This document shows positions 34,668-43,289 of a DNA stretch of 64,000 bases, piece after piece. The notes under the pieces are model-generated. The model was not told the DNA's origin. It made no database searches and was given only the letters and a program-made list of their open reading frames with translations. Numbering within the stretch: the stretch's first letter is position 1; each line of letters begins with the position of its first letter. The stretch spans positions 1 through 64,000 of the forward strand of contig JANQSI010000010.1 of NCBI GenBank assembly GCA_028284125.1. The letters run 5' to 3'. Position numbers and translations under genes: made by a program. The stretch comes from Cyclobacteriaceae bacterium (lineage in GTDB: Bacteria; Bacteroidota; Bacteroidia; Cytophagales; Cyclobacteriaceae).

Positions 34668-35240
34668 TCAACCAAACTCCTCTGTGAGGATTGTGTAAAC
34701 TTTGTGTACGGGAAGACCAACTACATTGAAGTAAGAACCTTCGATCCACTCAACCGCGATAAGCCCAAACCACTCCTGGATTCCATAAGCCCCGGCCTTA
34801 TCAAATGGTTCAAAATTTGCAATGTAATGATTGATTTCTTTGATGGAAAGTGGCTTGACTTTCACCTTTGTAGTCACACTTGAAGATCGCTGTTTTTCTC
34901 CGTTACTTATGCAAATACCCGTAACAACCTCATGAATTTGGCCAGATAAGGCACTCAACATGTTGATGGCGTCTTGTTCATTGACTGGTTTTCCTAATAT
35001 ATTGCCATTAGCTATTACAATTGTATCTGCAGTGACTACAACTTCGTTTTTCAATGAAGTTCTAAAAGCTTTGTTCTTTTCTACGGCCAGATATTCAGCG
35101 ACATCTTTAGATGGTAACTCTTCCGGAAAGCTCTCATCGAAATCAATGGATCTAACCTCGAATTCGAAACCTGCTTGTTTTAGCAGTTCTTTCCTGCGAG
35201 GAGATTGGGAACCGAGAATGAGTTTATTGGAAAGCTTCAT
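34668..35240 (-). CDS. maf: Maf-family nucleotide pyrophosphatase (dTTP/UTP type)
   Basis: Hydrolyses non-canonical or excess nucleoside triphosphates to monophosphates. The ATG at 35240 is the true start: it gives MKLSNKLILGSQSPRRKELL, where the SxSPRR phosphate-binding motif (11-16) must be near the N-terminus. The longer frame from 35342 runs into the preceding gene. The 190-residue protein has the catalytic Asp72 in VVTADTIV and DKAGAYGIQEW. Its start overlaps the DUF1015 gene by 17 bases, so they form an operon with accC. Confidence 0.93.
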   Translation of the reverse strand: MKLSNKLILGSQSPRRKELLKQAGFEFEVRSIDFDESFPEELPSKDVAEYLAVEKNKAFRTSLKNEVVVTADTIVIANGNILGKPVNEQDAINMLSALSGQIHEVVTGICISNGEKQRSSSVTTKVKVKPLSIKEINHYIANFEPFDKAGAYGIQEWFGLIAVEWIEGSYFNVVGLPVHKVYTILTEEFG

Positions 35241-36528
35241 CAAAGAATGAATTGAATTCGTCCTCTTTGATTGAACCAAAGAGAAAACCACAAATAACTT
35301 TAGGATAAAAATACGTCGACTTCTGCGGAAGTGTATAACCACTGTAACAAACCTCTTTCACTGTTTCTATGGAGATATCTTTAGTGATGATGGCGCATTG
35401 AACATTTCCGTTTTCAACGTCACTCATACACTTCACGAAGTTCCTTTCAAACGAAAGGTTTCGACTGTCGCGTTGGTCTTTTCCCGGAATTCCTAAACAC
35501 TTTTCAAACACGAAATAGTGCATCACGGTTAGGTCGAGCTCTTTGATCGCTTGCGGGAAATTCCAATGGATCTCATCAATCATTTCAGGCTTCAATCGGA
35601 TCTTGTAGGCTTTGTCATTGACCAGTAAACCGAAGGCCCATTTCTTACCAAGGATAACTTCATTGATGGTTGTCGGTTCGGGAATATGCTTGATAATGAA
35701 GTATTCCTCCAACTTCTCCAAGAGTTCTTTTTCCGAAAAGTCAGGTAGATCTTTCAGCAAACGATGCGTAGGAAGAATTCGAAGGTTATCAGCTTCAGTG
35801 TTGGTGAACCACATCATGTGGTAGTTGTAGCCTTCCTTTCCCGTGTGATTAGGATTGGAATCTCGCATCTTTTTCATGTTCATCAGCGAGCCTTCATATC
35901 GATGATGTCCATCTGCGAGAATGATTTTTTTGTCTTTAATGATCTCTATAATCTGTTGGATAACTCGAGCATCGTGAATTACTGCGAAAACATCTCTCAC
36001 TCCTTGATAGTCTTCTGTTTCGTAGAGTGGGGTTTCCATTGCCTGGTCTAGAAACTTCTCTATGGTCATTTCCTCATCTGTATAGAGACCATGCGTTGGA
36101 CTTACATTTAGCTCCGTTTTATTCAATAAATCCATTCGATCACTAACAGAGTAAGGCATGGTGTTTTCATGCCGCAAGAGCACATTTTCGTCCCAGTCAT
36201 AGATTTTTAAATTGGCAATAAACCCTTTTCGACAATATTGTTTATCACTTCCTGGTAAATTGAAATATTGGTAGTAGACGTAAATGGAAGGAAGGTCATC
36301 TTGACGGATCACTCCATTGCTTTTCCACTCTTCCAAAGTTTTTACCGCATTATTTATTGGATCGGCACCATTCGGCACAGATAGATGAATACTCGAATGA
36401 GGATTTTTATACAAGCTTTCCCGCTGCTTCTCAGATACAACATCAAAGAGGGGAGAAACGAGATCTTCAAGGTTATTGATATTCTCAGGGCTGTATCTCC
36501 ATGCCCTGAACGGTTTGATTTCGGCCAT
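35224..36528 (-). CDS. DUF1015-family protein
   Basis: The 434-residue cytoplasmic protein opens with MAEIKPFRAWRYSPENINNLEDLVSPLFDVV, the standard DUF1015 beginning, and contains IILADGHHRYEGSL, the best conserved block of the family. No biochemical role is established that I can name with certainty. Homologues often sit near serine or general metabolism genes. Its ATG shares one base with the accC stop (TAATG) and its end overlaps maf, so the order accC-DUF1015-maf is one transcript. Confidence 0.9.
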   Translation of the reverse strand: MAEIKPFRAWRYSPENINNLEDLVSPLFDVVSEKQRESLYKNPHSSIHLSVPNGADPINNAVKTLEEWKSNGVIRQDDLPSIYVYYQYFNLPGSDKQYCRKGFIANLKIYDWDENVLLRHENTMPYSVSDRMDLLNKTELNVSPTHGLYTDEEMTIEKFLDQAMETPLYETEDYQGVRDVFAVIHDARVIQQIIEIIKDKKIILADGHHRYEGSLMNMKKMRDSNPNHTGKEGYNYHMMWFTNTEADNLRILPTHRLLKDLPDFSEKELLEKLEEYFIIKHIPEPTTINEVILGKKWAFGLLVNDKAYKIRLKPEMIDEIHWNFPQAIKELDLTVMHYFVFEKCLGIPGKDQRDSRNLSFERNFVKCMSDVENGNVQCAIITKDISIETVKEVCYSGYTLPQKSTYFYPKVICGFLFGSIKEDEFNSFFDEAFQ

Positions 36529-38012
36529 TAACTTCTTACTCTAGATCTCCACTTACTTTGACTGACTCGATTTTCGGAAACCGTTAGCTTTTTGGAATTA
36601 AATACTTCATGTGCTACAGCTAATGCAGCTTCTGACATTTCATCGCTGATTTTTTTCTCGAGCACCTCTGGCGTAAAGTGAGTTTCTACAAATTTTGTAG
36701 TGAATGTGCCGTCAAGAAACTCTTGATGTCCCAGAACAAAATCACAGAAAGGAAGCGTGGTTTTAACTCCGGATATCTGATATTCATGAATGGCTCGTTT
36801 CATCCGCTCGATTGCTTCATTGCGATCCTTTCCGTAAGAAATAAGCTTGGCAATCATTGGGTCGTAATAAATGGAAACATCTAATCCTTCTTCGTATCCA
36901 TCATCTACACGAACTCCGGCACCTTGTGGTCGAAGATAGGTGAGCAACTTACCAGTGTCAGGTAAGAAATTATTAGATGGATCTTCAGCGTAGACTCTTA
37001 CCTCAAGGCTATGGCCGTTTACATCCAAATCTTCTTGTTTGAATGAGAGCTTATGGTTATCAGCAATTTTTATTTGCTCCTTGACAAGGTCCACTCCAGT
37101 GATTAGTTCTGTCACTGGATGTTCCACTTGCAATCGTGTGTTCATTTCTAGAAAATAGAAATCCAGGTTCTCATCTGCTATAAACTCCACAGTCCCTGCG
37201 CCGAAGTAATCACATGATTTGGCAACATTAACTGCAGCCTCACCAATTTGCATTCTTTTCTTTTCGCTAAGCAGTGCCGAAGGGGCCTCTTCGATCACTT
37301 TTTGATGTCTTCTCTGAATGCTACACTCTCTTTCAAAGAGATGTACGATATTTCCGTGTTTATCACCTAAGATCTGAACCTCGATGTGCTTAGGAGATGC
37401 AATGTATTTTTCAACGAAAACTTCATCATTTCCAAAAGAGTTTTTTGCCTCGCTCATTGCGCGCTCCATTTGCTCCTCGAAATCTTCCTTATCATTCACG
37501 ATACGCATTCCTTTTCCGCCACCACCAGCGCTTGCCTTTATCATGATTGGATAGCCAATTTCGTCGGCTACCTTCTTTGCTTTTTCTACATCGTTGATGG
37601 GTTTATCCATTCCTGGAACGAGAGGAACATCAAACTTTTGTACCGTTTGCTTTGAAGTAAGCTTATCACCCATAATGCTGATAGCCTTTGGAGACGGACC
37701 GATGAAATTGATACCGGCTTTTTCCACTTTTTCCGCAAAACCCGCATTTTCTGATAAAAACCCATAACCTGGATGAATGGCGTCAGCTCCTGTTTTTTTG
37801 CAAGCTTCTATGATCTTTTCTTGTACAAGGTAGGATTCGGAAGCTGGAGCAGGACCAATGTTGATTGCTTCATCAGCATAAGAAGCATGGGGTAAAAGCT
37901 TGTCAGCATCGCTGTAAACGGCTACAGTGGCGATTCCCATTTCCTTTGCTGAACGCATCACACGAATCGCAATTTCTCCCCTGTTAGCTACTAATATCTT
38001 CTTTATTGGCAT
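36528..38012 (-). CDS. accC: Biotin carboxylase (acetyl/acyl-CoA carboxylase subunit)
   Basis: ATP-dependent carboxylation of biotin on a carrier protein. The 494-residue ATP-grasp enzyme starts MPIKKILVANRGEIAIRVMR, has the Gly-rich loop KASAGGGGKGMRIV, the EKYIASPKHIEVQILGD block, the active-site FLEMNTRLQVEHPVTE, and the C-terminal biotin-carboxylase domain up to GTFTTKFVETH. A short extra tail of about 45 residues follows, rich in Lys and Arg at its end. The biotin carrier and carboxyltransferase genes are not adjacent, so I cannot tell acetyl- from propionyl-CoA carboxylase use. Confidence 0.94.
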   Translation of the reverse strand: MPIKKILVANRGEIAIRVMRSAKEMGIATVAVYSDADKLLPHASYADEAINIGPAPASESYLVQEKIIEACKKTGADAIHPGYGFLSENAGFAEKVEKAGINFIGPSPKAISIMGDKLTSKQTVQKFDVPLVPGMDKPINDVEKAKKVADEIGYPIMIKASAGGGGKGMRIVNDKEDFEEQMERAMSEAKNSFGNDEVFVEKYIASPKHIEVQILGDKHGNIVHLFERECSIQRRHQKVIEEAPSALLSEKKRMQIGEAAVNVAKSCDYFGAGTVEFIADENLDFYFLEMNTRLQVEHPVTELITGVDLVKEQIKIADNHKLSFKQEDLDVNGHSLEVRVYAEDPSNNFLPDTGKLLTYLRPQGAGVRVDDGYEEGLDVSIYYDPMIAKLISYGKDRNEAIERMKRAIHEYQISGVKTTLPFCDFVLGHQEFLDGTFTTKFVETHFTPEVLEKKISDEMSEAALAVAHEVFNSKKLTVSENRVSQSKWRSRVRS

Positions 38013-38073
38013 ATTTTGAAACTTACCGCAAGTTTATCAAATATGAAAGTATTCATAATATGTACAATCCTGC

Positions 38074-38081
38074 TAAATTTG
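38074..38081 (+). promoter_or_regulatory. Candidate -7 promoter element of the oxoamine synthase gene
   Basis: TAAATTTG matches TAnnTTTG exactly and lies 38 bases before the ATG at 38120. No good -33 TTTG is visible at the usual spacing. Confidence 0.35.
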
Positions 38082-38119
38082 CGACTTGTTTAAGAAACCA
38101 GAGAACTTTACACGATTAG

Positions 38120-39382
38120 ATGGATTTATTTGATAAGCTATTAAGCGATAAGGGAGCTCTAGGACAGTATTCGTTCCTAGACGAAGATGTTAACTATTAT
38201 TTCTTTCCAAAGCTAGAAGGTGAGATTCAGCCAAGGATGAAATTTAAAGGACAAGAAGTACTTGCCTGGAGTTTAAACAACTACCTGGGATTGGCAAATC
38301 ATCCTGAAATTAGAAAAACGGATGCGGATGCCGCGAAAGAGTGGGGATTGGGTTATCCAATGGGAGCTCGAATGATGACTGGAAACTCTGATCTTCATGA
38401 TCAGTTAGAGCAGGAATTGGCTGATTTTGTTAGTAAGCCAACTGGAATGCTGCTTAATTACGGCTATCAAGGGATTATGTCCGTAATTGATGCACTTGTA
38501 GACAGAAAAGATGTTGTCGTTTATGATGCGGAGTGCCATGCGTGTATTATAGATGCGCTGAGAATGCATATCGGTAAAAGATATGTTTTCCCTCATAATG
38601 ACATAGAAAATTGCGAGAGACAGCTTAAAAGGGCTGAAAAACTAGCTAATGAGCAGGGTGGTGGCGTTCTCGTCATTACAGAAGGAGTGTTTGGAATGAG
38701 CGGAAATACTGGAAACCTTGCTGCTATTGCAGAATTGAAGAAAAAATACAAGTTCAGACTATTGGTTGACGATGCTCATGGTTTTGGAACAATGGGTGAA
38801 ACAGGAGCTGGAACTGGAGAACACCATGGAGTCCAGGATGAAATAGATATCTATTTCTCGACTTTTGCTAAGTCAATGGCTAGTATTGGAGCCTTTATCG
38901 CTGGTCCAACTGAAATAATCAATCATTTAAGATACAAAGTTCGGTCTCAGATTTATGCAAAATCTTTGCCTATGCCATTGGTTGTAGGTGGATTGAAAAG
39001 GTTAGATATGCTAAGAACCATGCCTGAATTGCGTGAAAAGCTGTGGACAATTGTAAATGCGATTCAAGGTGGCTTTAGAGAACGAGGATTCAACATTGGA
39101 ACAACCAATTCTCCGGTTACTCCAGTTGTATTGAACGGGGAGGTATTGGAAGCTTGTAATATGGTAGTTGATCTAAGGGAAAATTTCAAGATTTTCTGCT
39201 CAATGATTGTTTATCCGGTAGTTCCAAAAGGAATGGTTATTCTTCGTATTATTCCAACTGCAATGCACACGTTGGAGGACGTGGAATTGACGTTAAATGC
39301 CTTCGATACTATCAAAACTAAGCTCGATGATGGTGTCTATAGAGAGGCTGGAGTAGAAGGAGCAATGCTCGCAAAAACTTAA
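38120..39382 (+). CDS. Alpha-oxoamine synthase (serine palmitoyltransferase / cysteate acyltransferase type)
   Basis: A PLP enzyme joining an amino acid to an acyl thioester with loss of CO2. The 420-residue protein has the ring-stacking His140 in YDAECHACIIDALR, LLVDDAHGFGTMG (Asp218, His220), and the PLP Lys251 in STFAKSMASIGAF. It differs from BioF and Kbl in its N-terminus (DVNYYFFPKLEGE), and Cytophagales homologues of this shape are thought to make the long-chain base of sphingolipids or the sulfonolipid capnine. Which amino acid is used (Ser or cysteate) cannot be read from the sequence. A 58-residue H1-like gene follows. Confidence 0.85.
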   Translation: MDLFDKLLSDKGALGQYSFLDEDVNYYFFPKLEGEIQPRMKFKGQEVLAWSLNNYLGLANHPEIRKTDADAAKEWGLGYPMGARMMTGNSDLHDQLEQELADFVSKPTGMLLNYGYQGIMSVIDALVDRKDVVVYDAECHACIIDALRMHIGKRYVFPHNDIENCERQLKRAEKLANEQGGGVLVITEGVFGMSGNTGNLAAIAELKKKYKFRLLVDDAHGFGTMGETGAGTGEHHGVQDEIDIYFSTFAKSMASIGAFIAGPTEIINHLRYKVRSQIYAKSLPMPLVVGGLKRLDMLRTMPELREKLWTIVNAIQGGFRERGFNIGTTNSPVTPVVLNGEVLEACNMVVDLRENFKIFCSMIVYPVVPKGMVILRIIPTAMHTLEDVELTLNAFDTIKTKLDDGVYREAGVEGAMLAKT

Positions 39383-39472
39383 TAATTACTTCAAAAAAAC
39401 GTGATTTTTAAGCAATTTGGGCTATATTGCCACATCTTTTAATATTATCAATAACCTTATTACCTTATAATT

Positions 39473-39649
39473 ATGAGTAGATTTAACGAACTTAGAAACT
39501 TAGTAGATTCTCTTGAGTCGGATTTTGAAAAATTCTACGACAAGAAGAACAACGCTGCAGGAACTAGAGTAAGAAAAGGAATGCAGGAGATGAAAAACCT
39601 AGCTCAATCTATCCGACTAGAAGTTCAGGACATCAAAAACAACGGTTAA
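39473..39649 (+). CDS. Histone H1-like (Hc1-type) micro-protein
   Basis: A 58-residue protein: it begins MSRFNELRNLVDSLESDFEK, continues FYDKKNNAAGTRVRKGMQ, and ends SIRLEVQDIKNNG. It is largely helical, with many Lys and Arg in the second half, and matches the short histone-H1-like proteins common in Bacteroidota, thought to bind DNA. The first half is acidic, so nucleic-acid binding is not certain. It has its own spacing (90 bases after the upstream stop) and a strong terminator after it, which suggests a separately transcribed, possibly abundant product. Confidence 0.85.
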   Translation: MSRFNELRNLVDSLESDFEKFYDKKNNAAGTRVRKGMQEMKNLAQSIRLEVQDIKNNG

Positions 39650-39678
39650 GATTAATTGATTACCGCTTAAAAAAATTT

Positions 39679-39701
39679 GGGAGCAAATGCTCCCTTTTTT
39701 T
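39679..39701. terminator. Bidirectional intrinsic terminator
   Basis: GGGAGCA, loop aa, TGCTCCC, then seven T. The A-rich stretch to its left (39669-39675) would act the same way for dapA on the - strand, whose stop codon lies at its edge. Confidence 0.9.
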
Positions 39702-40581
39702 ATGCCCTTATTTTTCTAAGATAGTCTCTCCAACTGTTTTGGAGAGTTACACTTCCTTCAATGAGCGGAGGTCGAACTGTGTCTCTGCAAATCTCATCTA
39801 CCAATAGGCCTGCCTTTAATGAAACTGGATTTCCTTCACTCGCGAGCAATTCGTAGCCTTTTTCTAGGGATTTATTGAGTTTTTTCCCAGCATCCAGGTT
39901 ACTATTCAATGTAGAATTGACCATGAATGTAAATTCTTCAGGTAGAATATTAGCAATCACTGAAATGACGCCTTCTGCACCATTTTTTATCAATTCATAG
40001 GTGCTTCCATCATCTCCGGATAGCAAAAGGAAGTCATCTGATTTATTGAAGACTATTTCCAGGCATTGTTCAATATCACCTGAGGCCTCTTTCATTCCAA
40101 TGATATTTTCATGTTTAGCAAGTTCCAGGGTCGTTTCTGCTGTCACGTTTGAGGCAGTTCGAGAGGGCACATTGTAGAGGATGATTGGCTTTTCAGAATT
40201 ATCAGCCAATAGTTCATAGTGGCGCTGTATTCCTTTTTGAGAGGGTTTGCTGTAGTATGGACTTACCGATAAAAAAGCATCGATATCGAAGGTAGAGAGC
40301 ACTTTGGCTTGTTCAATTAGTGCTTTAGTGTTGTTTCCACCGAGTCCAAATACAATCGGAACTCTTCTGGAATTAATGTCTTGTACAAAGGAGAGGACAT
40401 CCAACTTTTCATCCCAATCAATTGTTGGAGATTCGCCGGTTGTGCCCATTACAACCAGGTAATTCACGCCTCCTTCAATGGTTAGATTGATCAGCTGTTC
40501 TAGTCCACCATAATCAATGCTTAGATCTTCATTCATGGGAGTGGCTAGTGCAACTCCCGTCCCTCCGAATTTTTCCTTCAT
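39700..40581 (-). CDS. dapA: 4-hydroxy-tetrahydrodipicolinate synthase
   Basis: Condenses pyruvate and aspartate semialdehyde on the lysine/diaminopimelate path. The 293-residue TIM-barrel protein has the Schiff-base Lys164 in IIGMKEASGD, Tyr136 in ILYNVPSR with Arg141, and the pyruvate-binding VMGTTGESPT loop (44-53). Length is standard. It is the last gene of a ligA-DUF6913-dapA operon, with a single base between the preceding stop and its ATG. Confidence 0.96.
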   Translation of the reverse strand: MKEKFGGTGVALATPMNEDLSIDYGGLEQLINLTIEGGVNYLVVMGTTGESPTIDWDEKLDVLSFVQDINSRRVPIVFGLGGNNTKALIEQAKVLSTFDIDAFLSVSPYYSKPSQKGIQRHYELLADNSEKPIILYNVPSRTASNVTAETTLELAKHENIIGMKEASGDIEQCLEIVFNKSDDFLLLSGDDGSTYELIKNGAEGVISVIANILPEEFTFMVNSTLNSNLDAGKKLNKSLEKGYELLASEGNPVSLKAGLLVDEICRDTVRPPLIEGSVTLQNSWRDYLRKIRA

Positions 40582-40582
40582 T

Positions 40583-41068
40583 TCAGACCATTTTTAAATA
40601 TTTGATGATGTCCTGGATGTTTTGGGATTTATCCTCCGATTTTTTGATGGACAAGACTAGCAAATCTTTTAATGGATCTGCATTGATCCCAATCTTACAT
40701 ATAGCTTTTGATAGGGCAAGGACATACTTGTAATTGATATCTCCGGAAGTGTCAAGTGAAATGAGGAAATCAAACGGTCTATTCGTGAAAAACCCAATAG
40801 GTTCTTTTTTTAGCTCACCAGAAATAGAAATGTCTTTTTTGCAAAATGAAGATCGATCATCGGTTTCTTTTGGAGTGAAGGCCATAGATGACGTTTCTTT
40901 TCCATCTCCGTTTATGCTATCTGTTAGTTCGTCAATCAAGCCTTTTTCAAATTCCTCCGAATTGTAAAGAATCCCAATAGAACTAGCACTTCGATAGGAG
41001 TGGTTTTCGTTTTTCTGGAGCTTTGATAGCTTCCTACATTTTCTATTCAGTAATGCGGTTTTTATCAT
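40583..41068 (-). CDS. DUF6913-like hypothetical protein
   Basis: A 161-residue soluble protein with no signal or membrane segment. The pattern SIGILYNSEEFEKGL, FFTNRPFDFLISLD, YVLALSKAICKIGI and a final helix matches what I recall of DUF6913 proteins of Bacteroidota, which sit between ligA and dapA in other genomes. Function unknown. The start overlaps the end of ligA by 26 bases, and dapA follows after one base, so it is translated within that operon. Confidence 0.72.
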   Translation of the reverse strand: MIKTALLNRKCRKLSKLQKNENHSYRSASSIGILYNSEEFEKGLIDELTDSINGDGKETSSMAFTPKETDDRSSFCKKDISISGELKKEPIGFFTNRPFDFLISLDTSGDINYKYVLALSKAICKIGINADPLKDLLVLSIKKSEDKSQNIQDIIKYLKMV

Positions 41069-43103
41069 CCTCTAGTAGTTGGTTAAAGGCAATTTCATCC
41101 AAAATCTCAATTCCAAGATTCTCTGCCTTTTCTTTTTTAGCCGGTCCCATGTTGGCACCAGCAACCAGGTAATTCGTTTTACTTGAAATACTGCTCGCAA
41201 TCTTACCTCCCTGGCTTTTTATTAGGTTTTTTAAATCGTCTCTTCCATATCCGTCAAAAACGCCAGAAACCACAAACGTAAGACCTTTTAAACTGTCGCC
41301 GGCACCTTCTTTCTCCTCGATCTCCATTTTTAGTCCTGAAGACTTTAGTGAATCAACGATTTCATTGTTTTTAGGATTTGAGAAAAATGAAACAACGCTT
41401 TCAGCGATTCGATCTCCAATCTCGTGAACGGCGATAATCTCGTCGAATGAAGCGGCTCTTATCTTGTCGATGGTACTGAAATGCTCAGCTAGTTTTTCTG
41501 CCACTGTTTTCCCAACAAACCGGATGCCTAGTCCAAAGAGTACTCGCTCAAATGGGATTTCCTTCGATTTTTGAATAGAATCCAGGATGTTATTTGCAGT
41601 TTTCTCTTTAATCGATCGCTTCACCACTTCTCCATCTTCAATATCCTCAAACTGTAGATTGTTTATCTGATCGTATGTTAAATGATAGAGGTCTGAATAG
41701 TTAGAGATAAGATTTTTGGACAAAAACCCTTTGATGGTTCGCGGACCCAATGTCTCTATGTTCAATGCATTTCGACTGATGAAATGTTCAATCCTTCCGA
41801 GCACTTGCGGTGGACAGGTTTCTTGATTCGGGCAATAATGCTGAGCTTCACCTTCTGCTCGAACAAGCTTGGTACCGCACTCAGGACAGAATTCAATGTA
41901 TTGAACAGGGTGTGAAGTTTCTGGCCTTTTCGAAAGATCGACACCCGTAATTTTTGGAATGATTTCTCCACCTTTCTCTACACTTACCGTATCACCAATC
42001 TGGACACCTAATCGTTCGATTTCATTTGCATTGTGCAATGAGGCTCGTTTTACGGTAGTTCCAGCTAAAAATACCGGCTCAAGTTCCGCTACAGGAGTTA
42101 TTGCTCCCGTTCGGCCCACTTGGTAAGAAATATCTTTAAGTACGGTAGAAGCTGATTCAGCTTTGTATTTGTAAGAAATAGCCCAACGAGGATTCTTGGC
42201 AGTGAAACCGAGTTCAGATTGATGGTCAATGCTGTTTACCTTGATCACAACCCCATCTGTTTCAACTTCAAGTTTATGACGTTCCTCAGCCCATTTGTTG
42301 ATGTAGTCAATAACCTCTTTTATGGACGTGCATTTCTGGTAGGTCTGGGAAATGTTGAAACCAATCTCTTCTAAGAAGCGAATGGACTCTTCGTGCGTTT
42401 TGAAAGTCTCGGTATCATCAAGATAGGTATATAAGTAGCAGTTCAATTTTCTGTTGGCTACTATTTTCGAATCTTGCATTTTGAGTGTGCCTGAGGTAGT
42501 ATTCCTTGGGTTGGCAAGTGGCGCTTCGCCTTCTTTTACCCTTGCCTCATTTAACTCAACAAATAATTCCTTCGCCATGAAAACCTCGCCTCGGACTTCA
42601 AAGGAGTCAGTCGTAGGTTTTTCTATTTTTAACGGAATGGTTCTGATGGTTTTTACATTATTGGTGATGTCATCACCTTTTGTTCCATCACCGCGTGTTA
42701 CTCCGCGCTTCAGCATTCCATTTTCATAGATTAAGCTTATGGCTACCCCGTCGAATTTCAGTTCACAGAAATATTCATAGTCGTCTGTGCCTAAGCCTTT
42801 TTTCACGCGAGCATCGAAATCTTCCAGCTCTTCAATTGAGTAGGTATTACCCAAAGAGAGCATCCGATATTTGTGGACAACAGTCTCAAAATCTTTGGTG
42901 ATTGTGCCACCGACACGCGAGGTTGGTGAATAGGAGAGTTTGAGTTCAGGATACTCGGCCTCTAACTTTTCCAGCTCTTTCAATTTTTGATCAAACTCAT
43001 AATCAGAAATTTCAGACTGGCTTTTTTGGTAGTAAAGATGATTGTGATAGTTAAGCTCGTCTGTGAGCGCTTTCATCTGTTCTTTTATCTGTTCCTGACT
43101 CAT
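41043..43103 (-). CDS. ligA: NAD-dependent DNA ligase
   Basis: Seals nicks in DNA during replication and repair. The 686-residue protein shows the Ia domain (NHLYYQKSQSEISDYEFD), the adenylated Lys116 in CELKFDG, the OB fold, a four-Cys zinc finger (CPECGTKL then HYCPNQETC), helix-hairpin-helix repeats, and a C-terminal BRCT domain (LKGLTFVVSGVFDGYGRDDLKNLI). Length is normal. It heads an operon with the DUF6913-like gene and dapA. Confidence 0.98.
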   Translation of the reverse strand: MSQEQIKEQMKALTDELNYHNHLYYQKSQSEISDYEFDQKLKELEKLEAEYPELKLSYSPTSRVGGTITKDFETVVHKYRMLSLGNTYSIEELEDFDARVKKGLGTDDYEYFCELKFDGVAISLIYENGMLKRGVTRGDGTKGDDITNNVKTIRTIPLKIEKPTTDSFEVRGEVFMAKELFVELNEARVKEGEAPLANPRNTTSGTLKMQDSKIVANRKLNCYLYTYLDDTETFKTHEESIRFLEEIGFNISQTYQKCTSIKEVIDYINKWAEERHKLEVETDGVVIKVNSIDHQSELGFTAKNPRWAISYKYKAESASTVLKDISYQVGRTGAITPVAELEPVFLAGTTVKRASLHNANEIERLGVQIGDTVSVEKGGEIIPKITGVDLSKRPETSHPVQYIEFCPECGTKLVRAEGEAQHYCPNQETCPPQVLGRIEHFISRNALNIETLGPRTIKGFLSKNLISNYSDLYHLTYDQINNLQFEDIEDGEVVKRSIKEKTANNILDSIQKSKEIPFERVLFGLGIRFVGKTVAEKLAEHFSTIDKIRAASFDEIIAVHEIGDRIAESVVSFFSNPKNNEIVDSLKSSGLKMEIEEKEGAGDSLKGLTFVVSGVFDGYGRDDLKNLIKSQGGKIASSISSKTNYLVAGANMGPAKKEKAENLGIEILDEIAFNQLLEDDKNRITE

Positions 43104-43182
43104 TGGGAAACAAATCTAATCAGCTGTAATATTTTTCTTTTGATGATCTTCTACTTAATCAGCTTTTGGTAAATCATATCTC

Positions 43183-43190
43183 TATTTTTG
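43183..43190 (+). promoter_or_regulatory. Candidate -7 promoter element upstream of cca
   Basis: TATTTTTG fits TAnnTTTG exactly. A TTTTGG lies upstream at 43164-43169 but only about 14 bases away, shorter than the usual 19-21. Transcription from here would start close to the palindrome at 43200. Confidence 0.35.
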
Positions 43191-43194
43191 CAGA

Positions 43195-43284
43195 ATGAAT
43201 GAGAATAATTCTCAACTTGATAATTGAGATGAAATACCTGAAGATGATTGGGTTGAACCATATGACTTATTTCATAAATTTTAA
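43195..43284 (+). other. Micro-ORF interrupted by an in-frame TGA
   Basis: An ATG at 43195 opens ten codons (MNENNSQLDN), then TGA at 43225-43227, and the same frame runs 18 more codons (including DEIPEDDWVEPYD) to TAA at 43282-43284, five bases before the cca ATG. The composition after the TGA looks protein-like, with an Asp/Glu/Trp-rich block. It may be a decayed small gene, a leader peptide, or chance. Confidence 0.3.
43200..43214. promoter_or_regulatory. Perfect 7-1-7 palindrome resembling a Fur-type box
   Basis: TGAGAATAATTCTCA is a perfect 15-base palindrome with the 7-1-7 plan of Fur-family sites (TGATAATnATTATCA), differing by one symmetric base. A second overlapping inverted repeat, TCTCAA/TTGAGA, follows at 43210-43229. 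It sits just after a -7-like element, a good place for repression. The regulator is not identified. Confidence 0.45.
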
Positions 43285-43289
43285 ATCAA

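Noticed and set aside
43225-43227. In-frame TGA read as selenocysteine or Trp
   Set aside because: No SECIS-like hairpin is evident near it, and nothing else in the window suggests UGA recoding; a stop is the default reading.
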